From assembly GCA_011390275.1 (NCBI GenBank), contig JAABST010000016.1, forward strand, positions 21,935-85,934: a stretch of DNA of 64,000 nucleotides, written 5' to 3'. Origin of the DNA: Geitlerinema sp. S16. GTDB lineage: Bacteria > Cyanobacteriota > Cyanobacteriia > Cyanobacteriales > Geitlerinemataceae. Both the position numbers and the translations under genes were made by a program. The notes below the pieces were generated by a model, which worked only from the letters and a program-made list of their open reading frames with translations, was not told the origin of the DNA and searched no databases. Shown here in pieces: positions 51,547 to 62,300 of this stretch (positions are counted from its first letter, which is position 1; each line of letters begins with the position of its first letter).

Positions 51547-52005
51547 ATGCATCATGCTTCGATTCGGACGGCGAATATTCACCGCGCGATCGCATTTTAT
51601 GAGCGGTTGGGGTTCACGGTGTCTGAGCGGTTTACGACGGGCTATACGCTGGCGTGTTGGATGGAGGGCAGCGATCGCGCGGATGGACTCGATGGCCGTA
51701 TTGAGCTGATCGAGATTCCCGAGCCAAAACCCGCGCCAGACGCCTTTCACGATGAGCATTACGTCGGTTACTATCACCTTTCGTTTGATTTAACCGATCG
51801 CGTAACATCATTACCCGACTGGCTTAACGAGGTGCGATCGCGGTTCGGGCGATCGGTTACATCAGAAGAATCGAATAATTTTGATGTGACATTAACTGTG
51901 TTGCTCGAACCGCAGCAGCAGCAAATCGGATCGGGAATCTACGAGGTCGCCTTTATCGCCGACGCCGATGGATTGCCGCTAGAACTGATTCGACGTTTGG
52001 TTTAA
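51547..52005 (+). CDS. VOC family protein (glyoxalase-like)
   Basis: The protein has 152 residues from ATG 51547 (MHHASIRTANIHRAIAFYERLGFTVSERF), chosen because VOC proteins begin right at this strand; an upstream ATG at 51505 adds a hydrophobic leader with no ribosome site. HHASIRT, IELIEIPEPK, YYHLSFDLTD and VAFIADADGLPLELIR give the metal-ligand and beta-alpha-beta pattern. Substrate unknown. Confidence 0.85.
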   Translation: MHHASIRTANIHRAIAFYERLGFTVSERFTTGYTLACWMEGSDRADGLDGRIELIEIPEPKPAPDAFHDEHYVGYYHLSFDLTDRVTSLPDWLNEVRSRFGRSVTSEESNNFDVTLTVLLEPQQQQIGSGIYEVAFIADADGLPLELIRRLV

Positions 52006-52414
52006 ATGCCACTTCAGGCAACGTAAAATCCTGGTTGCAGACAAGCTAAAAGTATGTGCTAAGTAGCCCAGGATAAATAATCGTTGTTGCACTTTAACAC
52101 TGTTTTCTGGGGCTAAAGCTCGACAACATTTCCACGAAAACGAAGTCTACTTTTATTTTATTGCTCTACTTGTATGTGTTATTCATGAAGTTGTTGGAAT
52201 GATTAAGAATTGCCATTTTTGTGATTGTCGTCACTCTCGATCGTACAACTGAATTTGACATCTATCAGTATATATACGAGGTAAAAAAGCTTTATATATT
52301 CAGGATTTTTACCTTACAAAAGACATGAACATAGAGACTCTCTCTCGTGTCAAAATCCAGTATATTCATACCAGTCTTGACCACGTTTTCTTAAATATCT
52401 CCCATTAATCCCTG
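52006..52414. promoter_or_regulatory. leader region of the protease-receptor-tubulin cluster
   Basis: No gene in 409 bases. 52070-52110 has the head of the CTAAGTAGCCCAAGAT repeat. 52256-52261 is TTGACA followed by a GTATATATAC palindrome. AGGTAAAAA (52279-52287) and TTTTTACCT (52306-52314) form a 9-bp perfect hairpin in the probable 5' leader. The start of the first protease follows without a strong Shine-Dalgarno. Confidence 0.45.
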
Positions 52415-54724
52415 ATGTCTTCCTTCTTCCCGCAGCGTTCGACCATCGTCCCGCTGGTTTTACTTGGTACATTAGTCACCCTCGTTCAACCTGCCTGGGC
52501 TGATTCGGAAGCCGTTGGTGAAACCGCCCAGGAGGTCACAGTCCGAATTGAAGCTGGGGATAGCCGGGTGGGGAGTGGCACACTGATTGCCTTCCAGGAT
52601 GGAACCTATTACGTCCTAACTGCCGCTCACGTGGTACAAAACCCCCCATATACTATCGTCACCCAAGATGAGCGGCGTTATGCTGTCCAAGGCGGCGATA
52701 TTATTCGATTAAAGAATGTTGATATGGCCATCATGGCGTTTGAAGCGCCATCCGGTCGCCATACACTCGCCAGATTCGGTGATCCAAATGCTCTCGTTTT
52801 GGGATCGCCGGTTTATGTTTCAGGCTGGCCGTCATCCTTCTCTGCGGGTATTGGCGGTCAATTTGTCTTTTCGCCCGGTCAGGTATCGATTCGATCGAGC
52901 GTGCAATTTCAAGGCGGTTATGAATTAGGGTATAGCTCCAATACAAGAGCTGGGATGAGCGGCGGTCCAGTCCTCAATAACGATGGTTTTCTGGTTGCCA
53001 TGCATGGTGCAGCCGACGGGCAGGAGATCACCACGGAGTCGGGTGAGTTGATTCAAATTACAGCCGGTTTTAACTGGGGAATTCCGATTACGACGTTTAC
53101 CAATCTGGCTCCTGAAGCATTCATTGTCAATGCGGAGGAACGAATGAGACGCGGTGATTACAGTGCCGCGATCGCCGACTTTTCTCAGGGGTTATTCTTC
53201 AATCCACAATCGGCCAATGCTCTTGTCGGTCGTGCGTTTGCCAAGTTTGCGATCGGGCGAGATTGGAATGACGTGATCGACGATGCCAGTAACGCCCTAC
53301 GGTTCGACTCTGACAATGCCCAAGCCTATTTAGTCCGAGGCGCGGCTAATGCTCAACTCAGTCGGCATAACGACGCGATCGAAGATCTGCGCCGCGCCAT
53401 TCCCGGCTTAACTGGAAGTCTTCGCGTTGTTGCACTCTCCCTCCAAGCCCGCAGTTATAGCGAGAAAGGATCACCCAGCGAAGCCATCACCACTGCCACC
53501 GATGCTGTCAACACCCTAGAACATCCCTTCGCCTATTTCTCCCGTGCCGCAGTACGGCGAGCTAACTCAGATATTGAGGCTGCAAGTGGAGATGAAGCCC
53601 AAGCACGCATTTTACTCCCAACCTTCAGCGCCGGTGAGTACGAGGCCGCCATCCTGTCGCAATATGATAATTTTTCGGGTGTGCGTATCGCTGTCAATCC
53701 AACACCGACTCCAACACCGACTCCAACACCAACCCCAACACCAACACCAACACCAACACCAACACCAACCCCAACACCAACACCAACACCAACCCCAACA
53801 CCAACCCCAACCCCAACCCCAACCCCAACCCCACCACCTCCAAAAAATCCAGGAGACCCAGATACTCTCTTCACTGCAAATAGTCTTGTAGAAACCTTGG
53901 CGATGAGTCCGAATGGTAACCACATTGCGGCGGGTTTAGAGAGCGGCGGCGTCTATCTTTACTCCCAAGGCTCCACCCGCACCCTCAACGGACACAGCAC
54001 CCGCGTCCGATCGCTCGCCTTCAGCCCCGACGGTAACATCCTCGCCAGCGGCGACGTTAACGGTGTGATTCAACTGTGGAACACCAGCACCGGACAACTG
54101 CAAGGAACCCTGAACCAGAGCAGCGGCGCAGTGAGCGGCCTCGTGTTTAGTCGTAGTGGTTCGACCCTCTTGGCCGGTGGTCTGAGTGGAAAGGTGGAGC
54201 AGTATACCGTAAGCAATCTGTCACTGATGCGTGAGTATAACGATGCGATCGTTGCACCAGGGGCATTGGCTATGTCCTATGGCGGTCAATATATGGCCGC
54301 AGGCACAGGTCGTATCGTCATGATCTGGGATGTTGCCAATGGTGGGCGAGCCGCTCGCTTTAATGGCTCAGACAACACCATCACCGGAATGGAATATTTA
54401 GCCAACGATTCGGGTTTAGTCGTCGGTGATTCTTACGGCAATGTATCGATTTGGGATTTAGCAAGTCAAACACAACGCCAAATCTTTGACACCGGCTGGG
54501 AAGTTGCGTCGTTGGCTTTATCGCCCGATCGGCAAATGATCGTAATCGGTGCAGAACGCGACAGCACGGGCGTCAGTGAAGTGTCCTTTTGGGATTTAAA
54601 TGGCAACCGACCTATGACACCGGCTTACTTTGATGATCCCATTACGAGCGTTCTGTGGTTACCCGATGGCCGTGTTGTCGCTGGTAGTGAAACCGGTGAA
54701 GTCTTTGTTGTCCCTAGCAATTAG
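52415..54724 (+). CDS. exported trypsin-like protease with TPR, Pro-Thr linker and WD40 propeller
   Basis: The protein has 769 residues. The signal peptide ends at QPAWA-DS (about 29). The S1 protease domain (about 38-235) has the catalytic triad visible as His72 (LTAAHVV), Asp103 (KNVDMAIM) and Ser182 (RAGMSGGPV). TPR repeats (about 236-390) include [21 protein letters not shown] (Thr-Pro)n linker spans about 429-478. WD40 blades (about 485-765) include [20 protein letters not shown] and IQLWNTSTG. It acts outside the cytoplasmic membrane, probably in the periplasm. It is the first of six plus-strand genes. Confidence 0.9.
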   Translation: MSSFFPQRSTIVPLVLLGTLVTLVQPAWADSEAVGETAQEVTVRIEAGDSRVGSGTLIAFQDGTYYVLTAAHVVQNPPYTIVTQDERRYAVQGGDIIRLKNVDMAIMAFEAPSGRHTLARFGDPNALVLGSPVYVSGWPSSFSAGIGGQFVFSPGQVSIRSSVQFQGGYELGYSSNTRAGMSGGPVLNNDGFLVAMHGAADGQEITTESGELIQITAGFNWGIPITTFTNLAPEAFIVNAEERMRRGDYSAAIADFSQGLFFNPQSANALVGRAFAKFAIGRDWNDVIDDASNALRFDSDNAQAYLVRGAANAQLSRHNDAIEDLRRAIPGLTGSLRVVALSLQARSYSEKGSPSEAITTATDAVNTLEHPFAYFSRAAVRRANSDIEAASGDEAQARILLPTFSAGEYEAAILSQYDNFSGVRIAVNPTPTPTPTPTPTPTPTPTPTPTPTPTPTPTPTPTPTPTPTPTPTPPPPKNPGDPDTLFTANSLVETLAMSPNGNHIAAGLESGGVYLYSQGSTRTLNGHSTRVRSLAFSPDGNILASGDVNGVIQLWNTSTGQLQGTLNQSSGAVSGLVFSRSGSTLLAGGLSGKVEQYTVSNLSLMREYNDAIVAPGALAMSYGGQYMAAGTGRIVMIWDVANGGRAARFNGSDNTITGMEYLANDSGLVVGDSYGNVSIWDLASQTQRQIFDTGWEVASLALSPDRQMIVIGAERDSTGVSEVSFWDLNGNRPMTPAYFDDPITSVLWLPDGRVVAGSETGEVFVVPSN
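53699..53835 (+). repeat. hexanucleotide tandem repeat coding the Thr-Pro linker
   Basis: About 23 units of CCAACM / ACACCA-type hexamers, each encoding Thr-Pro. The units are multiples of six, so changes in copy number would alter linker length without a frameshift. Confidence 0.9.
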
Positions 54725-54756
54725 ACTCGATGGCATCATCGCTTACTAACTGTATT

Positions 54757-54836
54757 TAAGTAGGCCAAGATCATAAACGGCGACTTCAGACCTTTGAGGT
54801 TTTGGAAACCTCAAAGGTCTCGCTTCCTGAAATCCA
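54757..54836. repeat. CTAAGTAGCCCAAGAT-family copy with perfect hairpin
   Basis: It begins TAAGTAGGCCAAGAT. AGACCTTTGAGGTTT (54788-54802) and AAACCTCAAAGGTCT (54806-54820) pair exactly around TGG. It lies between the two protease genes and could end the first transcript or be a processing site. Confidence 0.75.
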
Positions 54837-54908
54837 TCCACAAACTTTACGCAAGGCAAAAAGTAATCTTCGGCTATTCTCTACTCAGTCGAGTCTTAAT
54901 TTATATTT

Positions 54909-56201
54909 ATGCTTACTCGTGGTTACCAGCATTCCGCATTGATCACAATCCTATGGCTCAGTTTTTGGGGTGGAATACTTGGCGGTTCATCCGGGAAAGT
55001 CCTCGCACAGGAAGAGCAACCTGTATTGACATTTGAAACTTCGGAGATTTCACCCTTAAATACCTCAACACCAGAAACCTCAGACTCAGAAACCTCAGAC
55101 TCAGAAACCTCAACCTCAGAAACCCCAACCTCAGAAACCTCAACGCCAGAGATCTCAAGCTCAGAAACCTCAGACTCAGAAACCCCAACCTCAGAAACCT
55201 CAAGCTCAGAAACCTCAACGCCAGAAACCCCAACGCCAGACGCTCCAAAGCTGGAAAATATCGACTCTTCGCTAAATTCAGAGAACGCAGAACCAGCGTC
55301 AGAATCCGATCGGACGGACGAATCCGAAGCATCGAGCCTTCCTAACGCCGATCCCCCACTCGCCAGCGAAACATCCTCCCTCAACGCCCTGGCGCTGCGT
55401 CACGCTTTTTCTGGAATCGACAATACTCCACCACCACCCTCTCCGTCTCATTTCCCCTCCCTCGAACATACCCCCCTCGGCGATCGGATTCGCGCCTTCA
55501 CCGTCACTGTCTGGGGCGAAACCAGTTGGGGAACCGGAGTGATTATCCAACAACAGCCCACACCAGGGGGCTGGGATTATTGGGTTGTGACCAATTCCCA
55601 CGTAATTCGGGATGATTCCGTAAATATTCAGACATTCGACCGACAGGTCTACAACACATTGATCGTCCTAGACGATCGAATCGGCGGCTATGACCTTGCA
55701 ATTTTACGTTTTTCTAGCTCTCGACCCTACAACGTTGCCAGTGTTCAAACGGAGGTACAACTGAACGAAACCACGATCGCCGTCGGATTTCCCTTCGATC
55801 GAGCCGATCTGATCACACCCGAAAATAGCGAATTTCATTGGACGGAAGGAAAAATCGTTCATATTTTGGACGAGTCGCTTGTGGATGGCTATCAATTTGC
55901 CTACAGCAACGCGATCGAAAAAGGCATGAGCGGTGGCCCCGTCTTAAACTTGCGCGGTGAACTGATTGCCATTAATGGCTTACACGCTTATCCCCTGTGG
56001 GGCAATCCGTTTGTCTATCCAGATGGCCGCTCCATTGAACCGGAGCTTTCCCCCCCGCCAGAGGAGTCAAGTTGGAGCATTCCCATTGCAACGGTGCTTG
56101 AGCGTGGTACGGCATTTTGGGTTAATCAAGTAACATTACGAGCAGGAGAATCCGTAATTTTACGGAGTTACAAAACAACAGAGATTGGTATGAATCCCTA
56201 A
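54909..56201 (+). CDS. exported trypsin-like protease with Ser/Glu/Thr repeat stalk
   Basis: The protein has 430 residues. The N-terminal hydrophobic stretch (about 8-33, ending LAQE) is a signal peptide or anchor. Residues of about 52-112 are a repeat of SETS/SETP/DSE units, an acidic stalk. The S1 domain follows, with His231 (TNSHVI), Asp262 (GGYDLAIL) and Ser341 (KGMSGGPV), ending around a Pro-rich SPPPEESSWSIPI. The start ATG 54909 lies after an A/T-rich leader. The triad is intact, so it should be an active protease. It lies 184 bases after the WD40 protease. Confidence 0.88.
   Translation: MLTRGYQHSALITILWLSFWGGILGGSSGKVLAQEEQPVLTFETSEISPLNTSTPETSDSETSDSETSTSETPTSETSTPEISSSETSDSETPTSETSSSETSTPETPTPDAPKLENIDSSLNSENAEPASESDRTDESEASSLPNADPPLASETSSLNALALRHAFSGIDNTPPPPSPSHFPSLEHTPLGDRIRAFTVTVWGETSWGTGVIIQQQPTPGGWDYWVVTNSHVIRDDSVNIQTFDRQVYNTLIVLDDRIGGYDLAILRFSSSRPYNVASVQTEVQLNETTIAVGFPFDRADLITPENSEFHWTEGKIVHILDESLVDGYQFAYSNAIEKGMSGGPVLNLRGELIAINGLHAYPLWGNPFVYPDGRSIEPELSPPPEESSWSIPIATVLERGTAFWVNQVTLRAGESVILRSYKTTEIGMNP
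55060..55250 (+). repeat. SET-repeat minisatellite
   Basis: A run of GAAACCTCAGACTCA and GAAACCCCAACCTCA-type 12/15-bp units encodes the Ser-Glu-Thr stalk of the second protease. Unit boundaries differ slightly, as expected for slippage. Confidence 0.85.
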
Positions 56202-56339
56202 CAATGATCGATCAATATTTTGGCATTTTTGATTGAGTGGTTATACTGTGCGAAGTCCAAGGTTACGCCAAATCTAGAGGTCAACTTCTAGGTCTGAAAA
56301 GTGCCATTTGTTTTGACTAAATAGAGGAGTGATTTTGGT

Positions 56340-58094
56340 ATGTCTGAGTGGACTTGTACTGGTAGAAAACTCGATGGTACGGCATTTGATCCTCACCCAC
56401 CCCAAAGCAATCAGGGAGTTGTCTGTGATGTCTGTGGCATGACCAAAGCCGATGCTGTTGGTGGGCCTGGAGGATCTGGCGGGTCTGGTGGAACGGGGTC
56501 AAAACCACCGATCGGCGCAATTGCCGCAGGTGTCGCTGCGGTGGCGGTCTTAGCGGTAGGCGGCTTTGGTGTGAGCAAGCTTTTAAATAAGTCCGAGCCG
56601 GAATCACCCGATTCAGGAGGCATCATAGCCGAACCCGTAAATCCTCAAGCACAAGGAGGTACGACTCAGACACCCGGCAATACCAGTGCAACCAGTGGAG
56701 CTGGAACCGCCGCCTTACCGATCGCCAACTGTCAGCAAGTTGACCCTGACGATCTCGTTAGCACCTGCGCCGACAAAACCCTCGTCAACCTAGTCAGCCA
56801 AGGGGAGCGCGTCCTACTTACCGGAACCTCCAACTTTGAAGACAAAGAGCAAGCGGCCACAAAATTCATGTTGGCGGATTGGGATGCTGCCGTTACCTGG
56901 TATGACAAAGCCTTAAAAGCTGATGCCAATGATCCCGAAGCGCAGATTTATTTCAACAACGCGAAAGCGATGCAAACCGGGAATCCCTTGGTTATCGCAG
57001 CCGTGATCCCCATCCCGCTTGATACCGACACCGGCAAAGAGATTTTGCGCGGCGTCGCCACCGCTCAGAAAAAATATAACGACAGTAATGTGGAGCGTTT
57101 ACTCTCCGTTGTCATCGTTGATTCGAGCGGAGCGACACCAGAAAATACCCTCGAAGGACAATTAGCCAGTGTCCTGATGGGAGCCAAGCAGGTGTTGGGC
57201 GTTATTGGTCATGGTGCAGACCAATACAGTGCCGCCATTCTCCAAGGCTATGCAGCACAGAGTATTCCAGTCTTGGCGCCGATGACGATCGAGCTACAAG
57301 ATCCCGTCGGGTCGGGTAACAGTACGCTCCGCACCGTGCCGATCGCCCAAGGGGTTGACGATCTATATAAGCAGTATGTGATCAAGGCGCTCGGGACTTT
57401 GATTGACCATGCCAAAACGGTCAAATCCGAAGCGAAGGTCACGATCGTCTTTGACTCGACGAATCCGTACAGCAACTACATCAAAGAACAGTTTGAGGCC
57501 AACGAAGCCAGCCTCGCCTCGCCCGGTACACTGCTCAAATCGATCGACATTGGCAGCGAGCGCAACCTGGATGGCGCAAGCATTGTCAATACTGCGAAAT
57601 CCAACGGTTCCAACTCGCTCTTGCTCGCCTTACCCGGAGATACCGGCGTCGCGATCGCGATCAGTGTCGCGCAAAGCAACACGGCTCTCGGTACTGGCAA
57701 GCTCCTATTAATGGGTGATGCCGCCCTATATTCGCCACAACTGCTGATTAACGGCGATGCGGCGGTAAATGACATGGTGCTGGCCGTGCCGTGGCGTTGG
57801 GACGAAAACGATCCGGATTTCTCGAAAGAAACAGCTTCATTGTGGAAGGGGCGAGTCAGTTGGCGCACCACGGCAGCCTACGACGTAACGGATTTGTTTA
57901 CGCGAGTTCTGAGCCGCACCCCCGATCGAACCCAAGCCTTTAATCTTCTGCAACAAGGGGTTGAAGTGGGGGCCACTCAAGCAGACTATAACGTGATCAA
58001 TAGCGTTCCCTTGGTCTGTGTACAGCCCAACCCATCCGCCGGGCCAAGTGGTGCAAACTTTGGTTTCGTCCCAGTGGAACAGGGGTGTTTATAG
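56340..58094 (+). CDS. membrane-anchored receptor-like protein (Cys pair, TM, TPR-like, LivK-type binding domain)
   Basis: The protein has 584 residues. The N-terminus has CTGRKLDG and VVCDVCGMTK (Cys6, Cys29, Cys32), a small zinc-ribbon-like element, probably cytoplasmic. One hydrophobic helix follows at about 58-79 (IGAIAAGVAAVAVLAVGGFG). Next come Pro/Gln-rich and TPR-like segments (LADWDAAVTWYDKALKADAND, about 175-196). From about 215 there is a periplasmic binding protein type I fold (AAVIPIPLDTDTGKEILRGVATAQKKY, GVIGHGADQYSAAILQGYA, SNSLLLALPGDTGVAIAI). The topology suggests sensing of a small ligand outside and signalling inside. Confidence 0.85.
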   Translation: MSEWTCTGRKLDGTAFDPHPPQSNQGVVCDVCGMTKADAVGGPGGSGGSGGTGSKPPIGAIAAGVAAVAVLAVGGFGVSKLLNKSEPESPDSGGIIAEPVNPQAQGGTTQTPGNTSATSGAGTAALPIANCQQVDPDDLVSTCADKTLVNLVSQGERVLLTGTSNFEDKEQAATKFMLADWDAAVTWYDKALKADANDPEAQIYFNNAKAMQTGNPLVIAAVIPIPLDTDTGKEILRGVATAQKKYNDSNVERLLSVVIVDSSGATPENTLEGQLASVLMGAKQVLGVIGHGADQYSAAILQGYAAQSIPVLAPMTIELQDPVGSGNSTLRTVPIAQGVDDLYKQYVIKALGTLIDHAKTVKSEAKVTIVFDSTNPYSNYIKEQFEANEASLASPGTLLKSIDIGSERNLDGASIVNTAKSNGSNSLLLALPGDTGVAIAISVAQSNTALGTGKLLLMGDAALYSPQLLINGDAAVNDMVLAVPWRWDENDPDFSKETASLWKGRVSWRTTAAYDVTDLFTRVLSRTPDRTQAFNLLQQGVEVGATQADYNVINSVPLVCVQPNPSAGPSGANFGFVPVEQGCL

Positions 58095-58212
58095 GCAAAA
58101 ATACAGCCTAAGGGAGTGTGACCCTAAAACGCCAAAGGTCAATGATATGGCCGACAGCCGTTCAGTCTGTTCACACTCCCATCACCTACCTTGGCTAGAT
58201 CAAAAAGCACGC

Positions 58213-58278
58213 CGGAAGTGAGACCTTTGAGGTTTTGAAATCCACAAAAACCTGAAGTCGTTGTTTGTTATCTTGACC
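58213..58278. repeat. inverted copy of the CTAAGTAGCCCAAGAT repeat family
   Basis: GTGAGACCTTTGAGGTTTTG and the complement of CAAGATAACAAACAACG appear in the opposite orientation from the copies at 109-193 and 54757-54836. It lies between the receptor and vWA genes. Confidence 0.55.
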
Positions 58279-58337
58279 GATTGAACGACCCTGTTTACGG
58301 TTTATCGTTTCACTTTTATTCGTAATTGAGTTGATTC

Positions 58338-59249
58338 ATGCTCGCTCGTCGCCCAATTTTTGAAAACCCTCTGTTTAGCGTGCCAGCGATCGCCCTCGGG
58401 CTGTGTTTGGCGATCGCCTTGTTATCCGCATTGCTTGGCCTCGGTAAACCCAAAGTTGCCGTAGCGATCGCGATCGATCTCAGTTCGAGTACTGGCAACT
58501 TGGCCGCCTACGCGGAACCGGGGACATTGATGAATCAAGAAATTGAGGCCGTGCAAGGGTACCTCAAGCAAAGTTCATCCACACTGAAACAACCCAATGA
58601 AGTCAAAATCTTTGGGTTTGGTGGGCAAACCGTGCCCTTAACCTCTGGTTTCTTGACCGATCCCAAAGTGGCTGAGGCAGAATTAATCGCCAAGTTAGAC
58701 GATCCCACGTTAAGTTCCGTACTTCAGCCTGATAGTACCAATATGAATCTCGCGATCGCAGAGGCGAGTAATGCGCTCTTACAAGTCCAGGATCGATGCC
58801 GTGAGTTACTGGTCGTTACCGATGGCAATCCGACGAAACCCCTAGAACCCCAGACCCTCACCCAAGTCATTGCCCAAGGCATCAAGATCAATAGCATTTT
58901 TGTCGGTGTACCCGATGCGGATCTCGCCAAGCTCGGCCAAATGTCTACCTCGACGGGGGGGCTACTGTTGGCCAGCGAAGCCAGTCAGCTCGCCAGCAGT
59001 TTCCAAGAAAAGCTCTTCGGGAACATTAATAGCAATATTAAATGGATTATCTTTTGGTTAGGAATGGCTTGGATTTCGTTGATGTGGATGCTCATTTTGC
59101 CGCTCGATCGCTGGGTGTTTCAAGGCATGTTTGGCCTCAAGATTGATTTAGCTGGACGTGCGGCTCTGGCTAATGCTCTATTTTGGACAACTGCTACGTT
59201 ATCTGTACTTTGGAAAGTATCAGGAATTCCATTTATTAATGCTTGCTAG
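58338..59249 (+). CDS. membrane vWA domain protein
   Basis: The protein has 303 residues. TM1 (about 14-34) is followed by a vWA domain starting AIAIDLSSSTG (MIDAS DxSxS at 47-51). The MIDAS Thr region is DSTNMNLAIAEAS and the last Asp is in LLVVTDGNPT. Two or three hydrophobic helices close the protein (WIIFWLGMAWISLMWMLILP at about 236-255, and ALFWTTATLSVLWK). Domains of this kind bind metal-coordinated partners in multiprotein complexes. It ends only 52 bases before the tubulin-like gene, suggesting co-translation. Confidence 0.88.
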   Translation: MLARRPIFENPLFSVPAIALGLCLAIALLSALLGLGKPKVAVAIAIDLSSSTGNLAAYAEPGTLMNQEIEAVQGYLKQSSSTLKQPNEVKIFGFGGQTVPLTSGFLTDPKVAEAELIAKLDDPTLSSVLQPDSTNMNLAIAEASNALLQVQDRCRELLVVTDGNPTKPLEPQTLTQVIAQGIKINSIFVGVPDADLAKLGQMSTSTGGLLLASEASQLASSFQEKLFGNINSNIKWIIFWLGMAWISLMWMLILPLDRWVFQGMFGLKIDLAGRAALANALFWTTATLSVLWKVSGIPFINAC

Positions 59250-59301
59250 GGATTGATCCCGTAATTTAAACCCTATATTCACTGTATTGGCGAGGTAAAG
59301 T

Positions 59302-62300
59302 ATGGCTGTTGAAGATAAAACAATGATTCCCACTGTCATTGTGGGCATTGGAGGAACCGGGAACGAAGTCATTGCCAGGGTTCGCCGCGCGATCGAAGAG
59401 GTTTATGGTAGCCTGAAAGCCTTTCCGATCGTGAGCTTTTTATCGATCGATACGGACAAAGACTATCAAGTCAGCAATCCGAGTTCTGCCGGATCGCCGC
59501 TCAAAGAAAACGAAAAATTTCACGCCACAGTCAAAGGAATTGATGCTGATTCAATTTTGCAGAATATGCAAAATTTCCCTTGGATTGAAGCCTGGTTTCC
59601 CAATGAATTAGAAAAAAATGTCACAGCCTTAGAAGCTGGAGCCGGACAAATTCGCGGCTGTGGTCGCTTTGCTTTTTTCTATAACTATTCTGGCATTAAA
59701 AAAGCCTTTACGTCGGCCTGCGATCGCGCTAAGGGCAACGAACAGGAAATGCTTGATCGCTACGGTGTCTCCGTGAAGACAACCGCGATGAACGTGTTTG
59801 TGGTCGGGTCACTGTCCGGCGGAACCGGTAGCGGTATGCTTTTGGATCTCGCGTACTGCATTCGTGCGTGGCTTAAGGGCATTATTGCCAGTCCAACCAC
59901 AACTGCGATCGTGCCTATGCCAACCGCATTTGCCGCGATCGATGTGGGTGATCGGGTTCTAGCAAACGGTTACGCTGCGCTGATGGAGTTGAGTTATTTT
60001 TCGGATTCGCGTACCCGCTATCGTGCTCAGTTTAGCGCTTCGGCCAGCGATGAAATTATTGAAAACCGTGCGCCGTTTGACTTTACCTATTTAGTCGGCA
60101 CTAAAAATGAAGCCGGTGAGTTTGGTTTAGATCAAATTCGCGAGGCGATCGCCCAAAATATTTTCCTCGATCTGACCTCCGATTTTGCCCCTCACAAACG
60201 CTCCATTCGCGACAACATTAAGGGCTCTTGGGCGCAGGCCGATCCCTGTGGGCGGGGATATCCAAAGAACTTTATGAGCTTTGGTTTATCTACAGTTGAA
60301 ATCCCAATCGCCCAAATTCGAGCCTCTCTTGCGGAGCGCTTATCGGCAGATTTGGTGAGTTGGTGGCTGAATGAGCAACAACCCTTACCCGCAGATATGC
60401 GTAATCAGGTTGAGGGCGATATTTTAAAACAGCTCCGGCTAACTCCAATAGAACTGATTTCTGATTTGTCCTCCTCCGGTAAAGGCTCGCTACTGGAAAC
60501 TATTACGGAATGGGTGAACACAGTCCGCCAGGATATCGCCCAAAATGATCGCCTGAAATGTACCAAGGAAGGACTAAATCTATTCGGCTCAGAGCAAGGA
60601 GCTATTCGTAACTTTGTGGATAGTTTTCTAGAGCCGTCATTGCGGAAATATAAAGAGGAGCATTTGAGTGGAAATAGCCCGGATGAGCGGATGCATGGTG
60701 ACTATTTCATCAAAATGTATGAAAACCGTGATCGAGTCATTGTTGAAACCCGTAAGGCGATCGAAGAGGAACTCTATCGGATCTTGGAAGATCGTAACCG
60801 TGGGCCAAAGTTTGCTGACCAGTTTCTAGAATTAACTGAGCAGATTTTTATCAACTCTGAAAAACGCTTCAAGCGACAGCTTGAAACCTGGGAGCAGCAA
60901 CAGAATGCCTTTGAAGAAGCTTACGCTCAAAAAATCAACGATATCGTGTTTTATCGCGATCGGTTTGGCTTGACCAAGCAAGGCAAAATGGAAGAGCTGT
61001 GCGAGGAAGCCCTGCAAAACCTTAATGAGGGCTTAAAGGCGATCGTGCAAGCAAAATCACGACAGCTTGCCCAAACCGTCATCGTCCGAATGCAAGAACA
61101 TTTGGTTAAGCTAAAATCGCAATATAGCCGCTTTATTCAGAAGTTACAAACCTCCCGTGACGCCTTTGCCAGCGGAGCCGACGACCAAGCCAATAGCGCC
61201 GATGCACTCACCGTTAACGGTATTAAATTGTATGATCGTAAAGTTTTGAATGACCTGTATCGTAACTTTATTGAACAACAATCTGGCGTCTCTGAAACCA
61301 GCAAAAACTTGTTCGATCAAGGACTCAATAGCATTTGTTCTACAATGTCCGAGACTGTACTCAAGCAACTGAGTACCCTGTGGCAAGAAAATCGCAATGC
61401 TGACCGTGAGTTCCGCTTGTTTGATCTGCAACGTTTAGAAGATGTGCAAGATCAGGACTCACAGCAAACTATCTTTGATGAAGCTCGCGTTCGGATTATG
61501 AATGCGCCTCAATCGAGCAAATTAGTACGTGAACTTTCAGCCTGTGATTTGTTGTATAAGCAATACAACAATGATACAAGTGAAATTCGTAGCCAAATCT
61601 CGATCGCCTACAACAAATCCAACCCATTCTTAATTCTGTCACGGACAGAAATGACCCGCAAAGATGCTAGCTTCACTCCACAAGTGAATAAGATGGCGGC
61701 GATCGTTAATGGTCGAGATACCGAAGATCCAGCCGCGCAGAAATTGCTCGGTGTGTTGGATGAAAAATTTGGCAGCCGATCGAGTATTGCGCCGCTTGCG
61801 AAAGAAGAACGCCATCGCATCGTCTTTGTTCAGGAAATTGGTGGGTTTTCGTTACGCTGCATCGAAGGAATGCGTGAATTGCGGAAGTCTTACCAAGATT
61901 GGCAAGGACAAATGGTCGAAGCAAAACGCGCACAGTTACGGGGTGAGTCACGCGATCTGCCGATCCCCGTGCATATTCAGAAAGATCCACCGTTTTGGGA
62001 TGTATTTCCGCCCGATGACAAGGTTTACGAACTCGTTTTGCTAGCGCGTGTCTTGGGGATTTTGAACGTTGAGTTTAACAAGTCCAGTAAGGAAGATACG
62101 ATCCGGTATCAATGCCAAACCTCAACGGGTTTAGAAAAAGTTGAGATTGCTTCTAACTGGGAAGAGGCGGTACAGATCTTGTCGATCGATACGTGTCGTC
62201 GGGATAAAGAAGCGATCCAAGAGCAAGTCGAGAATGTCTTCTTTGCTGCGGAGTCGAATGAAGCAAAACAGGCTCTGACGGATCAATTTGATGTCTTCTT

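Noticed and set aside
53533..53925. Gly-Val repeat frame on the minus strand
   Set aside because: It is the antisense reading of the Thr-Pro hexamer tract; the plus-strand reading gives a complete protease-WD40 protein.
54923..55384. Val/Ser/Glu repeat frame on the minus strand
   Set aside because: It is the antisense of the Ser-Glu-Thr stalk repeats.
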